Below the pieces are notes generated by a model. The model saw nothing but the letters and a program-made list of their open reading frames with translations, ran no database searches and was not told where the DNA came from. DNA of 64,000 bases from NCBI RefSeq assembly GCF_023380025.1, contig NZ_CP097253.1:1-64000 (forward strand). Direction: 5' to 3'. Of the stretch, positions 1-8,401 are shown one piece after another. Made by a program: the position numbers and the translations under genes. The stretch comes from Sphingomonas glaciei (GTDB lineage: Bacteria; Pseudomonadota; Alphaproteobacteria; Sphingomonadales; Sphingomonadaceae). How positions within the stretch are numbered: the first letter of the stretch is position 1; each line of letters starts with the position of its first letter.

Positions 1-100
1 GCGAGGCAGAGGACAGGCTCGTCGACAGCAGTCGGCGTGATCGCCCCCTCTTGCCTGTGACGCGACGCTGTTGGCGCGGACGATTGGGAGGCAGGGTCGA

Positions 101-1525
101 GTGAGCGGATTCGGAATTTTGGATCAGGGACGGGGTAGCGATGCGGAGCTGGCGGGTGCCGGCGACAGCTCGCCGCTCAGCGCCGCCTGGGCCGCGATCC
201 GGACCGGCCTTCGCCGCGATTGCGGCGCGCGGACCTTCGATGGCTGGCTGAAGCCCGCCGAACTGGGCGCGTTCGATCCCGAATCGGGCAACCTCGAGCT
301 GGTGATGCCGAGCCAATTCATGGCCGACTGGGTGCGCAGCCACTTCGGCGAGCGGCTGCAGCTGGCCTGGCGCACGACCTTGCCGATCGTGCGTGAAGTG
401 CGGGTGGTCGCCTGCGAAGGCGGCCCTCGTCCCGCGCCGCTGCTGATCCTCGACGAGGAGCCGTTGCCGGTCGAGCGCGCTGCCGCCGCCGCGGCGCATC
501 CGCGTCCGGCGTTCGATCCGCGCTACAGCTTCGGCAGCTTCATCGTCGGCAAGGCCAACGAGGTCGCCGCGACCGCCGCCAAGACCCTGGCCGAAGCGCC
601 GACCGTTACCTTCAATCCGCTGTTCCTCCATGGCGGCACCGGCCGGGGCAAAACCCACCTGCTGCACGCGCTGGGCCAGCGCTTCCTCGAGCTCAATCCC
701 GCCGCGCAGGTGGTGATGATGAGCGCCGAGAAGTTCATGGTCGAGTTCGTCCGCGCGATCCGCGAGAATGACACGATCGGGTTCAAGCAGCGGCTGCGCA
801 GCGCGGACCTGCTGCTGATCGACGACGTCCAGTTCATCGCCGGCAAGGAGTCGACGCAGGAAGAATTCTTCCACACGATGAACGAGATCATCAATGCCGG
901 TAAGCGGCTGGTGATCACCTCGGACCGCGCGCCGCAGGACCTCGACGGAATCGCCCCGCGCATCCTCTCGCGCCTGAGCTGGGGCCTGGTCGCGGACATC
1001 AACGCCGCCGACCTCGAGCTTCGCTACAACATCCTGCTGGCGAAGCTGGCGCTGCTGCCCGGCATCAGCATGGCCGACAATGTGGTCGATTTCCTCGCCC
1101 GCCGCCTGACCAACTCGATCCGCGAGCTGGAAGGCGCGCTCAACCGGATCGGCGCCTACGCGCTGATGACCGGCCGGACGATCGACCTGGCGTTCGTCGA
1201 GGAAGTGCTGGCCAATGTGCTTCGCGCCAACCAGCGGCGGATCAGCATCGACGAGATCCAGACCCGCGTCGCCGATCACTACTGCATCCGCAAGGCGGAG
1301 ATGGTGTCGGCCCGGCGCGCCCGCGAAGTTGCCCGGCCGCGGCAGGTGGCGATGTACCTGTCCAAGCAGCTGACGCCCAAGTCGCTGCCCGACATCGGCC
1401 GCCGCTTCGGTGGGCGCGACCATACGACGGTGATCCACGCGGTGAAGCAGATCGAGAAGCTGCGCGCGAGTGATCCCGATATCGACGCAGCGATCCGGCT
1501 GCTGACCCGCCAGCTGGAAGGCTGA
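101..1525 (+). CDS. dnaA: Chromosomal replication initiator DnaA
   Basis: Binds oriC DnaA boxes and opens the origin in an ATP-dependent way. The AAA+ core has a Walker A written GGTGRGKTHL (near residue 190) and a Walker B LLLIDDVQF. The C-terminal DNA-binding domain shows the family signature GRDHTTVIHAVKQIEKL. Full length for the family, about 474 residues from this start. The open frame reaches back to a TTG at 71, but GTG at 101 is preceded by GGGAGG at a good distance and is preferred. The Walker A has Arg where most DnaA proteins carry Leu (GxGLGK). The gene faces the next one, with only 9 bp between stops. No cluster of DnaA boxes is visible in the short upstream stretch. Identity is very secure. 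Confidence 0.97.
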   Translation: MSGFGILDQGRGSDAELAGAGDSSPLSAAWAAIRTGLRRDCGARTFDGWLKPAELGAFDPESGNLELVMPSQFMADWVRSHFGERLQLAWRTTLPIVREVRVVACEGGPRPAPLLILDEEPLPVERAAAAAAHPRPAFDPRYSFGSFIVGKANEVAATAAKTLAEAPTVTFNPLFLHGGTGRGKTHLLHALGQRFLELNPAAQVVMMSAEKFMVEFVRAIRENDTIGFKQRLRSADLLLIDDVQFIAGKESTQEEFFHTMNEIINAGKRLVITSDRAPQDLDGIAPRILSRLSWGLVADINAADLELRYNILLAKLALLPGISMADNVVDFLARRLTNSIRELEGALNRIGAYALMTGRTIDLAFVEEVLANVLRANQRRISIDEIQTRVADHYCIRKAEMVSARRAREVARPRQVAMYLSKQLTPKSLPDIGRRFGGRDHTTVIHAVKQIEKLRASDPDIDAAIRLLTRQLEG

Positions 1526-1534
1526 GGCCTTTCT

Positions 1535-2701
1535 CTAGCCCTGCATGCGGCTGAGCCGCTCGCGGCGTTCGATCGCTCGGGCGTAGGTCTTGAGTACCGA
1601 CGCGTTGATCACGTCCCAATCCTGGGTCTTTGCAAAGGCTAGGCCGGCCGCACCGTGGCGCGCGCGTAGCTCCGGGTCAGCGGAATAAGCGGCGACCGCG
1701 GCAGCGATGGCGCAGATGTCGCCCGGCTCAGCCAACGTGCCCGTCTCTCCGTCGCGCACGAGGTTGGTGGCGCCGGTGGCGGCGGCAGCGACCACCGGCA
1801 GGGCGCAGGCCATGGCTTCGAGCGTGACGTTGCCGAAGGTCTCGGTGATCGAGGGATTGAGGAACAGGTCGCAGCTGGCAAGCGCGCGGGCGAGGTCGTC
1901 CCCCTCCTGGTGGCCGACGAAGACGCCGTTGGGCAGTGCCTTCTCGAACCAGGCGCGGGCAGGGCCTTCGCCGATCACCAGCACGCGGTGGGGGACCTGG
2001 GCGGCGACCAGCTCGTCATGGACGGCGGCGAACACGTCGAGGCCCTTTTCCATGACGATCCGGCCGAGAAAGCCAACCACCAGCTCGTCGTCGCCGAGGC
2101 CGAGGCTGCGGCGCCAGTCGAGGCTTCGCCGCTCGGGATTGAACTGGGCGCGGTCGACGCCGCGCGACCAGATCGAGATGTTGCGGTTCATCCGCTGGGC
2201 GCGGAGCACGGCGGCGGTGGATTCGGCGGGGACCAACAGCGCGTCGCAGCGCAAATACAGGCGGCGGAGGGCGGCGCGGACGGTCGGTTCGAGCAGTTCG
2301 AGGTGATAATAAGCGAGGTAGGTCTCGAACCGGGTGTGGACCGAGGCGACCGCCGGGATCTTGCGCGCGCGGGCCCAGCTGACCGCGCGGTGCGAGCTGA
2401 TGTCGGGGCTGGCGATATGGACGATATTGGGCGCGAACGCTTCGAGGTCCTTGCGCACCGCGCGGGTCAGGCCGAGGGGGATGCGATATTCGGGCCGCCC
2501 GGGCGCCGCGATCGAAGGCAGCGAGACGAGGTCTCCGGTCGGCGGGAAGGCCGGCTCGGCGACGGTCGGCGAATAGGTGCGGACCTGGGCGCCCTGGCGC
2601 AGCAGATAGCCGACGAGCCGGTTGAGCGCCTGGTTGGCGCCGTCGCGAACGTAATTGTAATTGCCCGAGACAAGGGCGATGCGAAGGTCCTCGGGAGCCA
2701 T
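1535..2701 (-). CDS. Glycosyltransferase family 4 (GT-B) protein
   Basis: Cytoplasmic or membrane-associated GT-B glycosyltransferase of about 388 residues. The N-terminal Rossmann half begins RIALVSGNYNYVRDGANQAL. The C-terminal donor half has VVGFLGRIVMEKGLDVFAAV and the acidic motif SITETFGNVTLEAMACALPV. It resembles the DgdA/SqdX/PimB-like branch that adds sugars to lipids, but the acceptor cannot be read from sequence. The frame is open back to 2824, but the ATG at 2701 starts just before the first beta strand and gives a normal-length protein. It converges on dnaA and diverges from the DNA glycosylase gene. Function beyond the family is unknown. Confidence 0.85.
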   Translation of the reverse strand: MAPEDLRIALVSGNYNYVRDGANQALNRLVGYLLRQGAQVRTYSPTVAEPAFPPTGDLVSLPSIAAPGRPEYRIPLGLTRAVRKDLEAFAPNIVHIASPDISSHRAVSWARARKIPAVASVHTRFETYLAYYHLELLEPTVRAALRRLYLRCDALLVPAESTAAVLRAQRMNRNISIWSRGVDRAQFNPERRSLDWRRSLGLGDDELVVGFLGRIVMEKGLDVFAAVHDELVAAQVPHRVLVIGEGPARAWFEKALPNGVFVGHQEGDDLARALASCDLFLNPSITETFGNVTLEAMACALPVVAAAATGATNLVRDGETGTLAEPGDICAIAAAVAAYSADPELRARHGAAGLAFAKTQDWDVINASVLKTYARAIERRERLSRMQG

Positions 2702-2822
2702 GCAGCAGCCCTTAGCGGCGGCTGGGCGGGTTCGTCCAATCGCGGCTGCTGCGGGTGAGCAGGATCGCGAGCAGGCCGAGGATGGCGAGATGGAAGGGCC
2801 GGGGCATGGGGGCGCTGCTAAC

Positions 2823-3317
2823 ATGATCGGAGCGCTGAAGCACGGCCTGCCGCCGGTGGTGCGGGCCGACGCCCGGCTGCTGGTGCTCGGCAGCCTGCCG
2901 GGGGAGGCGTCGCTGCAGGCGGGGCGCTATTATGCCCATCCCCGCAACCAGTTCTGGCGGTTGATGGAGGGGGTGGCGGGGGAGCCGCTGGAGGGGCTCA
3001 ATTACGGCGAGCGGCTGGAGCGGCTGGTAGAGCGGCGGATCGCGCTGTGGGACGTGATCCACGCCGCGCGGCGGAGCGGGAGCCTGGACGGCGCGATGCG
3101 AGAGATCGAGGCGCGCGACCTCACCGGCTTCGTCGCCGGGCTTCCGGAGCTTCGGGCGGTGGCCTTCAACGGCGGAACGGCGGCGCGGCTGGGGCGCAAG
3201 GCGCTGGCCGGGTCGAGCCTAGCGCTGATCGACCTGCCGTCGTCGAGCCCGGCCTACACCCTGCCGTTCGCCGAGAAGGCGAGGCGCTGGAACGCGCTCG
3301 CTGGCTTTCTCGATTGA
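2823..3317 (+). CDS. DNA-deoxyinosine (hypoxanthine) glycosylase, uracil-DNA glycosylase superfamily
   Basis: A base-excision repair glycosylase of about 164 residues that would remove deaminated purine (hypoxanthine) from DNA. The motif LVLGSLPGEASLQAGRYYAH followed by PRNQFWRL, and the late SSSPAYT motif, are those of the hypoxanthine-DNA glycosylase branch (UDG family 6) rather than Ung or Mug. The frame is open from 2661, but the ATG at 2823 opens directly on the conserved domain and avoids overlap with the divergent glycosyltransferase. Family assignment is by recalled motif pattern; uracil or G:T activity is not excluded. Confidence 0.8.
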   Translation: MIGALKHGLPPVVRADARLLVLGSLPGEASLQAGRYYAHPRNQFWRLMEGVAGEPLEGLNYGERLERLVERRIALWDVIHAARRSGSLDGAMREIEARDLTGFVAGLPELRAVAFNGGTAARLGRKALAGSSLALIDLPSSSPAYTLPFAEKARRWNALAGFLD

Positions 3318-3348
3318 CCTCGGGGCGGCACTTTCCTCTAAGCGGGCC

Positions 3349-3651
3349 ATGGCAGAAGAAGTTGAGATCCCGCCCGCCGAGGAGCCCGAAGAGGACCGCG
3401 GCGAGCTGTCGATGGTGGACGAGGCGCTGGTCGCCGGAACCATCGCCAATACCAATGGCCTGCTGGTGATCCTGGCCAAGCTGGTCGCCCGCGGCGTGTT
3501 CGATGAGAGCGACTTGAAGGCGTTCAGCGACAGCTATTCCAAGCCGCTCGACCATGAAGGCATGCGCGAGAACGAGCTGGTCAGCCAGATGCAGGACCAG
3601 ATGGAAAGCACGCTGGCCGAGCTGATGCGGTTCATCGCCGAGCGGGGCTAG
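3349..3651 (+). CDS. Small acidic protein of unknown function
   Basis: A soluble protein of 100 residues with an acidic N terminus (MAEEVEIPPAEEPEEDRGEL) and a predicted all-helical remainder ending in ELMRFIAERG. No signal peptide, membrane segment or known motif is seen. It lies 31 bp after the DNA glycosylase gene on the same strand and could be cotranscribed with it. Codon use matches its neighbours. I recall similar short proteins in sphingomonads but cannot assign a role. Confidence 0.7.
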   Translation: MAEEVEIPPAEEPEEDRGELSMVDEALVAGTIANTNGLLVILAKLVARGVFDESDLKAFSDSYSKPLDHEGMRENELVSQMQDQMESTLAELMRFIAERG

Positions 3652-3700
3652 GGCATTTCGTCCGGGTGACTGTGGCTCCCTGCGTGCCTATATCCGCCCC

Positions 3701-4231
3701 ATGCCCTGGCTAGCCGGAATAGCGCTGTTCACCGCTACCGTCCTCGTGATGGAGGGGTTCGCCTATGTGCTGCATCGCTTCGTCATGCATTCGCGGCTGG
3801 GCTGGGCGTGGCACGAGAGCCACCACCGCGAGCGCGAGGGGTGGTTCGAGCGAAACGACCTGTATGCGGTCGTCTTCGCGCTGCCTTCGATCGTGCTGAT
3901 CTGGGGCGGGCTGAACGGCGGGTGGGGCGACTGGGCGACCTGGATCGGGGCCGGCGTCGCCTTCTACGGGATCATCTACTTCGGCTTCCACGACGTCATC
4001 GTGCATGGCCGGCTGCCACACCGAATCGTGCCGCGGTCGCGTTATTTCAAGCGGATCGTGCAAGCCCACAAGCTGCACCATGCGGTGGAGAGCCGCGACG
4101 GGGCGATCAGCTATGGTTTTCTGTACGCGCCGCCGGTGGATGCGCTAAAGCAGGCGCTGAAGCGCAGCGGCGAGGCGCGGGTCAGGGCCGCGAAGGGCGC
4201 GTCCACAGACCGGTCCTCGGAACGGGTTTGA
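3701..4231 (+). CDS. crtZ: Beta-carotene hydroxylase CrtZ
   Basis: Di-iron membrane hydroxylase that adds 3-hydroxyl groups to beta-carotene, giving beta-cryptoxanthin and zeaxanthin. The four histidine motifs of the fatty-acid-hydroxylase superfamily are present in order: HRFVMH, HESHH, HDVIVHGR and HKLHH, with hydrophobic segments between them. About 176 residues, normal for bacterial CrtZ. Its 3' end overlaps the 3' end of the convergent crtB gene by 50 bp, so the last residues (after about 160) are read from DNA that also codes for the CrtB C terminus. It completes the pathway begun by crtB, crtI and crtY alongside. High confidence. Confidence 0.95.
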   Translation: MPWLAGIALFTATVLVMEGFAYVLHRFVMHSRLGWAWHESHHREREGWFERNDLYAVVFALPSIVLIWGGLNGGWGDWATWIGAGVAFYGIIYFGFHDVIVHGRLPHRIVPRSRYFKRIVQAHKLHHAVESRDGAISYGFLYAPPVDALKQALKRSGEARVRAAKGASTDRSSERV

Positions 4232-5120
4232 CCGGCCACAGCGCTTCCCAGAAGGCTTCCATCACCAGCGCGGCTTTCTCGGCCTTGGAGGTGCTGATCC
4301 GCTCATCCCAGGCGCGGGGCCCAAGCGCCGCGGCGCGGGTCGCAATCTCGCCATAGATGCCGCTTGCTGACAGCACGGCCCAGCGACTGCGGAATGGCAG
4401 TCGGGCAGCGCCGATGCGGGCGGAGCGGCGGTAGTCGTCGGCCATGTCGCTCAAGCGGCGGGCGAGGCGGGCAAGGGCGGGGCGGTGCCGGGGGTCGGCG
4501 AGGTCGGTTCCGGCGAGGCCCTCCGCTTCCAGCCAATCAGTGGGCAGGTAGATGCGGCCGACCCGGGCATCCTCGACGATGTCGCGCGCGATGTTGGCAA
4601 GCTGAAAGGCGATGCCGAGATCGGCGGCGCGGTCGAGCGTGTCGGTGTCGGACTCGGGCACGCCCATGACGTGCGCCATCATGACGCCCACCGCCCCGGC
4701 GACCTGGTAGCAGTAGGATAGCAGGTCCTCGGTCGTGACCGGGCGCCAGCCCGCGGCGTCACGCTCGAACCCGGCGAGGTGGTCGCTGGCGACCGCTTGC
4801 GGAATGGCGCAGTCGGCGGCGACTACGCGCAGCGCGTCAAACGGGACGAGGCCGGTGTCCTCGCCGGCGAAGGCGGCGGCGGTCCGGTCCTTGAGGAAGG
4901 CGATGCGCGCGGCGGGATCGACGACGCGTTCGGCATCGTGGCCAAGGGTCTGACCGTCAGTGATGTCGTCACAGGCGCGGCACCAGCTGTAGAGCAGCCA
5001 GCTACGCTCACGGGTGGGCAGGTCGAACAGCTGGCTGGCGAAACGGAAGCTCTTGGAGCCCGCCGAAATGCTTTCCAACGCGCCCTGGACCAGCCGCGCC
5101 CGTTCTTCGCCCGACATCAC
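4182..5120 (-). CDS. crtB: Phytoene synthase CrtB
   Basis: Condenses two geranylgeranyl diphosphates to 15-cis-phytoene. 312 residues. The two Asp-rich Mg-diphosphate sites are visible as DDITD and as DIVEDARVGRIYLP, and the family signature YCYQVAGAVGVMM precedes the second. Last gene of the crtY-crtI-crtB operon; its ATG overlaps the crtI stop by 4 bp, which suggests translational coupling. Start could be either Met of the opening Met-Met pair. No crtE (GGPP synthase) lies in the window, so precursor must come from a gene elsewhere. Confidence 0.96.
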   Translation of the reverse strand: MMSGEERARLVQGALESISAGSKSFRFASQLFDLPTRERSWLLYSWCRACDDITDGQTLGHDAERVVDPAARIAFLKDRTAAAFAGEDTGLVPFDALRVVAADCAIPQAVASDHLAGFERDAAGWRPVTTEDLLSYCYQVAGAVGVMMAHVMGVPESDTDTLDRAADLGIAFQLANIARDIVEDARVGRIYLPTDWLEAEGLAGTDLADPRHRPALARLARRLSDMADDYRRSARIGAARLPFRSRWAVLSASGIYGEIATRAAALGPRAWDERISTSKAEKAALVMEAFWEALWPVKPVPRTGLWTRPSRP

Positions 5121-6595
5121 GCCAGCATCAGTCCCGCGGTTGCCTCCGCGCTTCCGACCACGCCGGGAATGCCCGCGCCCGGATGGGTGCCGGCGCCGAC
5201 GAAGTATAGGTTGCGCAGCTTGTCGTCACGATTGTGGGTGCGGAACCAAGCCGACTGCCACAACACCGGCTCAAGGCTGAACGCGGATCCGAGGTGCGCG
5301 GCGAGATCGGTCGAGAAGTCGGCCGGGGTGTAGTGGAAGATGGTGCGGATGCGACTGCGGATGTCGGGGATCAGGCGCTCCTCGAGCGTATCGAGGACGA
5401 CTTCCTGATATTTCGGGCCTTCGACCGCCCAGTCGACGTCGGCGCGGGCAGCATTGGGAACGGGTGCCAGCGCGTAGAAGGTCGAGCATCCCGGTGGCGC
5501 CATCGACGGATCGGTAATCGTCGGATGATGGAGGTAGAGCGCCGGGTCGGTGGCGAGCTTGCCGGTCTGGTAGATGTCGTTGACCAGCCCCCCGTATCGC
5601 GGCCCGAACAGGATGGTGTGGTGGGCGATGTCGCAGGTGCCTTCGAGCCCGAAGTGAAGCACGAACAGGCCGGGCGAGAAGCGCTTGCGCTTGAGGGCAC
5701 GGACCTGTTGCGCGCCGCGGCTGCTGCCTTCGATCAGGCCGTAGCTGTGGACCACGTCGCCGTTGGAGGCGACCGCGTCGGCGGTGGCGCTCCATCCTGA
5801 TTTCGTGCGGACGCCGGTAACCCGATCGTTCTCGGCGGTGATGGCGGTGACCGGATCGCCGAGGCGGACGGTGCCGCCGATCCGCTCGAAATGGCGGACC
5901 ATGCCGGCGATCAACTTGTTCGTGCCGCCCTTGGCGAACCACACGCCCCCGTCGCGCTCCAGCTTGTGGATCAGCGCGTAGATCGACGAGCAGGTCATCG
6001 GGTTGCCGCCGACCAGCAGGGTGTGGAAGCTCAAGGCTTGGCGGAGATGCTCGTCCTCGACGAAGCTCGACACCATCGAATAGACCGAGCGCCAGGCCTG
6101 ATATTTGGCCAGCGCAGGGGCGGCCTTGAGCATGTCGCCGATGCTTTCGAACGCCTTTGTGCCGAGCTTGACGTAGCCTTCCTGGAACACGCCGGCGCTA
6201 TAGGCGAGGAAGCGCTGGTAGCCGGCCCAGTCATTGGGATTGAGCGCGTCCATCGACGCCTTCAGCTCGGCATCGTCGTTGGTGTAGTCGAATACCGTCC
6301 CGTCGGGCCAGCTGAGGCGGTAGAAGGGCTTCACGGGCACGAGGTCGACGTCCTCGGCCATGTCGTGGCCCGACAGCTTCCACAGCCGCTGGAGACAGTC
6401 GGGATCGGTGATCACCGTCGGGCCGGCGTCGAAGACGTGGCCGTCCTTTTCCCATACATAAGCGCGGCCGCCGGGACGGTCGCGGGCTTCGACGATGGTC
6501 GTCTGCACGCCCGCCGACTGGAGCCGGATGGCGAGCGCGAGGCCGCCGAAGCCGGCGCCGATGACGATCGCAGTCTTGTAGGGGGAAGTGGTCAC
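5117..6595 (-). CDS. crtI: Phytoene desaturase CrtI
   Basis: FAD-dependent desaturase that converts phytoene to lycopene by successive desaturations. 492 residues. The N-terminal dinucleotide-binding fold reads VIGAGFGGLALAIRLQSAG followed by an Arg-rich FAD contact (EARDRPGGRAYVWE). The C-terminal bacterial-carotenoid-dehydrogenase signature is NLYFVGAGTHPGAGIPGVVG. Overlaps crtY upstream and crtB downstream by 4 bp each, so the three genes form one coupled operon in the order Y-I-B. Confidence 0.97.
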   Translation of the reverse strand: MTTSPYKTAIVIGAGFGGLALAIRLQSAGVQTTIVEARDRPGGRAYVWEKDGHVFDAGPTVITDPDCLQRLWKLSGHDMAEDVDLVPVKPFYRLSWPDGTVFDYTNDDAELKASMDALNPNDWAGYQRFLAYSAGVFQEGYVKLGTKAFESIGDMLKAAPALAKYQAWRSVYSMVSSFVEDEHLRQALSFHTLLVGGNPMTCSSIYALIHKLERDGGVWFAKGGTNKLIAGMVRHFERIGGTVRLGDPVTAITAENDRVTGVRTKSGWSATADAVASNGDVVHSYGLIEGSSRGAQQVRALKRKRFSPGLFVLHFGLEGTCDIAHHTILFGPRYGGLVNDIYQTGKLATDPALYLHHPTITDPSMAPPGCSTFYALAPVPNAARADVDWAVEGPKYQEVVLDTLEERLIPDIRSRIRTIFHYTPADFSTDLAAHLGSAFSLEPVLWQSAWFRTHNRDDKLRNLYFVGAGTHPGAGIPGVVGSAEATAGLMLA

Positions 6596-7731
6596 AGACT
6601 GTCCTTCAACACGCGAAGCGCCCGGAAGAAGGGCACGGGAGGCTTGCCGAACAGGACGCGCGCCTTGTCCAGCCCCGTACTGGTCCCCGCATAGAAGCGT
6701 GCGATCAAGGGGCCGGAAAGGCGGTAGAAACGCTCCAGCACCCGGTAGCGGTCATGTGGCGCGGCGGCATGGAACAGCAAGGCGGTCAGCAGGCGGTAGA
6801 AGGCGCCCTTTTTCCAGTGCTTGCGGGCCCGCGCGCGGGTCGCGGCGCCGAGCCTGACATCGAGCGGCGCCTTGCCCGCCAGCCAGATCGCGAACCGCAC
6901 CGCGTCAGGCAGCGAATAACTGGTCAGCGGGTGGAAGAAACCGCCGCGGGCACCGGCGCGGGCGACCGGGTCGGCCCGGGGCCACAGCTTGTCGAAATCG
7001 CCGCCGGTGACCACGGGGAGGGCGCCATGCTCCTCGCGGGTGCGCTCGGCGACCTGCCAGCCTTGCGCGGCGGCATAGTCGCCGATCCGGTCGCGCAGCT
7101 GATCGTGGTCGATCTCGGGCCCGTCGGAGTAATAAGTGTCCTCGACGAACAGGCGGGTCGGGGAAAAGGGCAGGCAGTAGACGAAGCGATAGCCGTCATG
7201 CTGCTCGACCGTGGCGTCCATCACGATCGGGTCGGCGAGGCCGTGGCCCTGGGGGATGGTGAGGAGTTGGCCGACGAACTTCTGCCAGCCGAGCTCGAGC
7301 CCCTCGGCCTTGCCGCCACGGGCGTCGAGTACGGCGGCGGCGTCGATCCGCTCGCCGCTGTCGAGCACAACATGGGTAGGGCCGAGGTTGCGCACGCTTG
7401 CGGCGAGGATTTCGTCGGGCTCCAGGGCCGCGCGGACCGCGGCGTCGAGCGCTTCACTTTCGATCGTCTGGTAGGTCTGGTCGAGGTGGCGCTGGTGGGC
7501 CGGGAAGCGCACTTCGTAGCCGGGCCAGCGGTGGCCGATCAGCGGGTCGGTCAGCCAGCGGTGTGCTGGAGCCACGTCACTTGCGAAGAACGACCACAGG
7601 TGATTGCCGCCGATGCGTTCGTCGGGCTCGACCAGCAGCAGGCGGATGTTGGGACGGCGACGGCGCAGGGCGAGGGCACAAAGACCACCGGCAAGCCCGC
7701 CACCAACTATCACCAGGTCCAGAGCTCGCAT
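6592..7731 (-). CDS. crtY: Lycopene beta-cyclase CrtY
   Basis: Cyclises both ends of lycopene to give beta-carotene. 379 residues. The N terminus carries the FAD/NAD fold LVIVGGGLAGGLCALALRRR. The C-terminal half has the pattern of the bacterial CrtY family (for example GARGGFFHPLTSYSLPDAV). First gene of the Y-I-B operon; it is divergent from the DUF2141 gene across about 90 bp that must hold its promoter. With crtZ the predicted product is zeaxanthin; sphingomonads often go on to nostoxanthin using CrtG, which is not in this window. Confidence 0.95.
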   Translation of the reverse strand: MRALDLVIVGGGLAGGLCALALRRRRPNIRLLLVEPDERIGGNHLWSFFASDVAPAHRWLTDPLIGHRWPGYEVRFPAHQRHLDQTYQTIESEALDAAVRAALEPDEILAASVRNLGPTHVVLDSGERIDAAAVLDARGGKAEGLELGWQKFVGQLLTIPQGHGLADPIVMDATVEQHDGYRFVYCLPFSPTRLFVEDTYYSDGPEIDHDQLRDRIGDYAAAQGWQVAERTREEHGALPVVTGGDFDKLWPRADPVARAGARGGFFHPLTSYSLPDAVRFAIWLAGKAPLDVRLGAATRARARKHWKKGAFYRLLTALLFHAAAPHDRYRVLERFYRLSGPLIARFYAGTSTGLDKARVLFGKPPVPFFRALRVLKDSL

Positions 7732-7824
7732 GAAGTTTACCGTCTAGCGTGTCCCACAGACTCTGGCGACCCCGGACAAGGTCCGTTAATCATAACACAA
7801 GGGGTAGGGTGCCAAGGGGCAATC

Positions 7825-8286
7825 ATGGGCATGAAGCAGATCGGGGTGTTGGCGGCGGCGCTGCTGACGGCGGGGGCGACCATCGGAGCGGCATCACCAA
7901 CGGTGCCGAGGCCCGGTGCCGACCTGCAGGTGCAGCTATCCGGCCTGCGATCGGCCAAGGGCATGGTCCACCTGTGCCTGTCGTCGAGCGCCTCGCGCTT
8001 CCTCCATTGCAAGGACGATCCGTCGGCCGTGGCACGGTCGGTACCCGCCTCGGCGGCCGGGCGCCTCGACCTTGGCGCGGTCAAGGCGGGGACCTATGCC
8101 CTGTCGGTCGTGCATGACGAGAACCGCAACGGCAAGCTCGACATGATGCTGGGCATCCCGCGCGAAGGGTTCGGCTTTTCCAACAATCCGGCGATGAAGC
8201 CGCGCGCGCCCAAGTGGGAGGAGATCCGCTTCACCGTGCCGCAGACGCCGAGCGTCCAGCAGGTCCGTATCCGCTACGTGCTGTAG
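7825..8286 (+). CDS. Secreted DUF2141 family protein
   Basis: About 153 residues. A Sec signal peptide is clear (MKQIGVLAAALLTAGATIGA, cleavage near AASP), followed by a small beta-rich domain with the DUF2141 pattern GTYALSVVHDENRNGKLDMM and GFGFSNNPAM. Two cysteines (LCLSSSASRFLHC) could form a disulfide in the periplasm. Either the ATG at 7825 or the one at 7831 may be used; AAGGGG upstream fits both. DUF2141 genes often sit next to carotenoid genes in sphingomonads, but their biochemical role is not established. Only the longer open frame from 6754 is antisense noise. Confidence 0.85.
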   Translation: MGMKQIGVLAAALLTAGATIGAASPTVPRPGADLQVQLSGLRSAKGMVHLCLSSSASRFLHCKDDPSAVARSVPASAAGRLDLGAVKAGTYALSVVHDENRNGKLDMMLGIPREGFGFSNNPAMKPRAPKWEEIRFTVPQTPSVQQVRIRYVL

Positions 8287-8401
8287 CGGCGAGGCTTCAA
8301 ATTTGGCCATCGCGGAAGCGAACTGTAGGGAAACGAACGAGTACGTTTAGCGGCAGCTTATTCGGCTGGCTGTTCCTGCAACCTTCTCTATCACTGGCTC
8401 G

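Noticed and set aside
2712..2807. 31-codon minus-strand frame with a hydrophobic stretch (FHLAILGLLAILL) between the GT4 and glycosylase genes
   Set aside because: No ribosome site and too short to support by sequence alone; could be a small membrane peptide but unproven.
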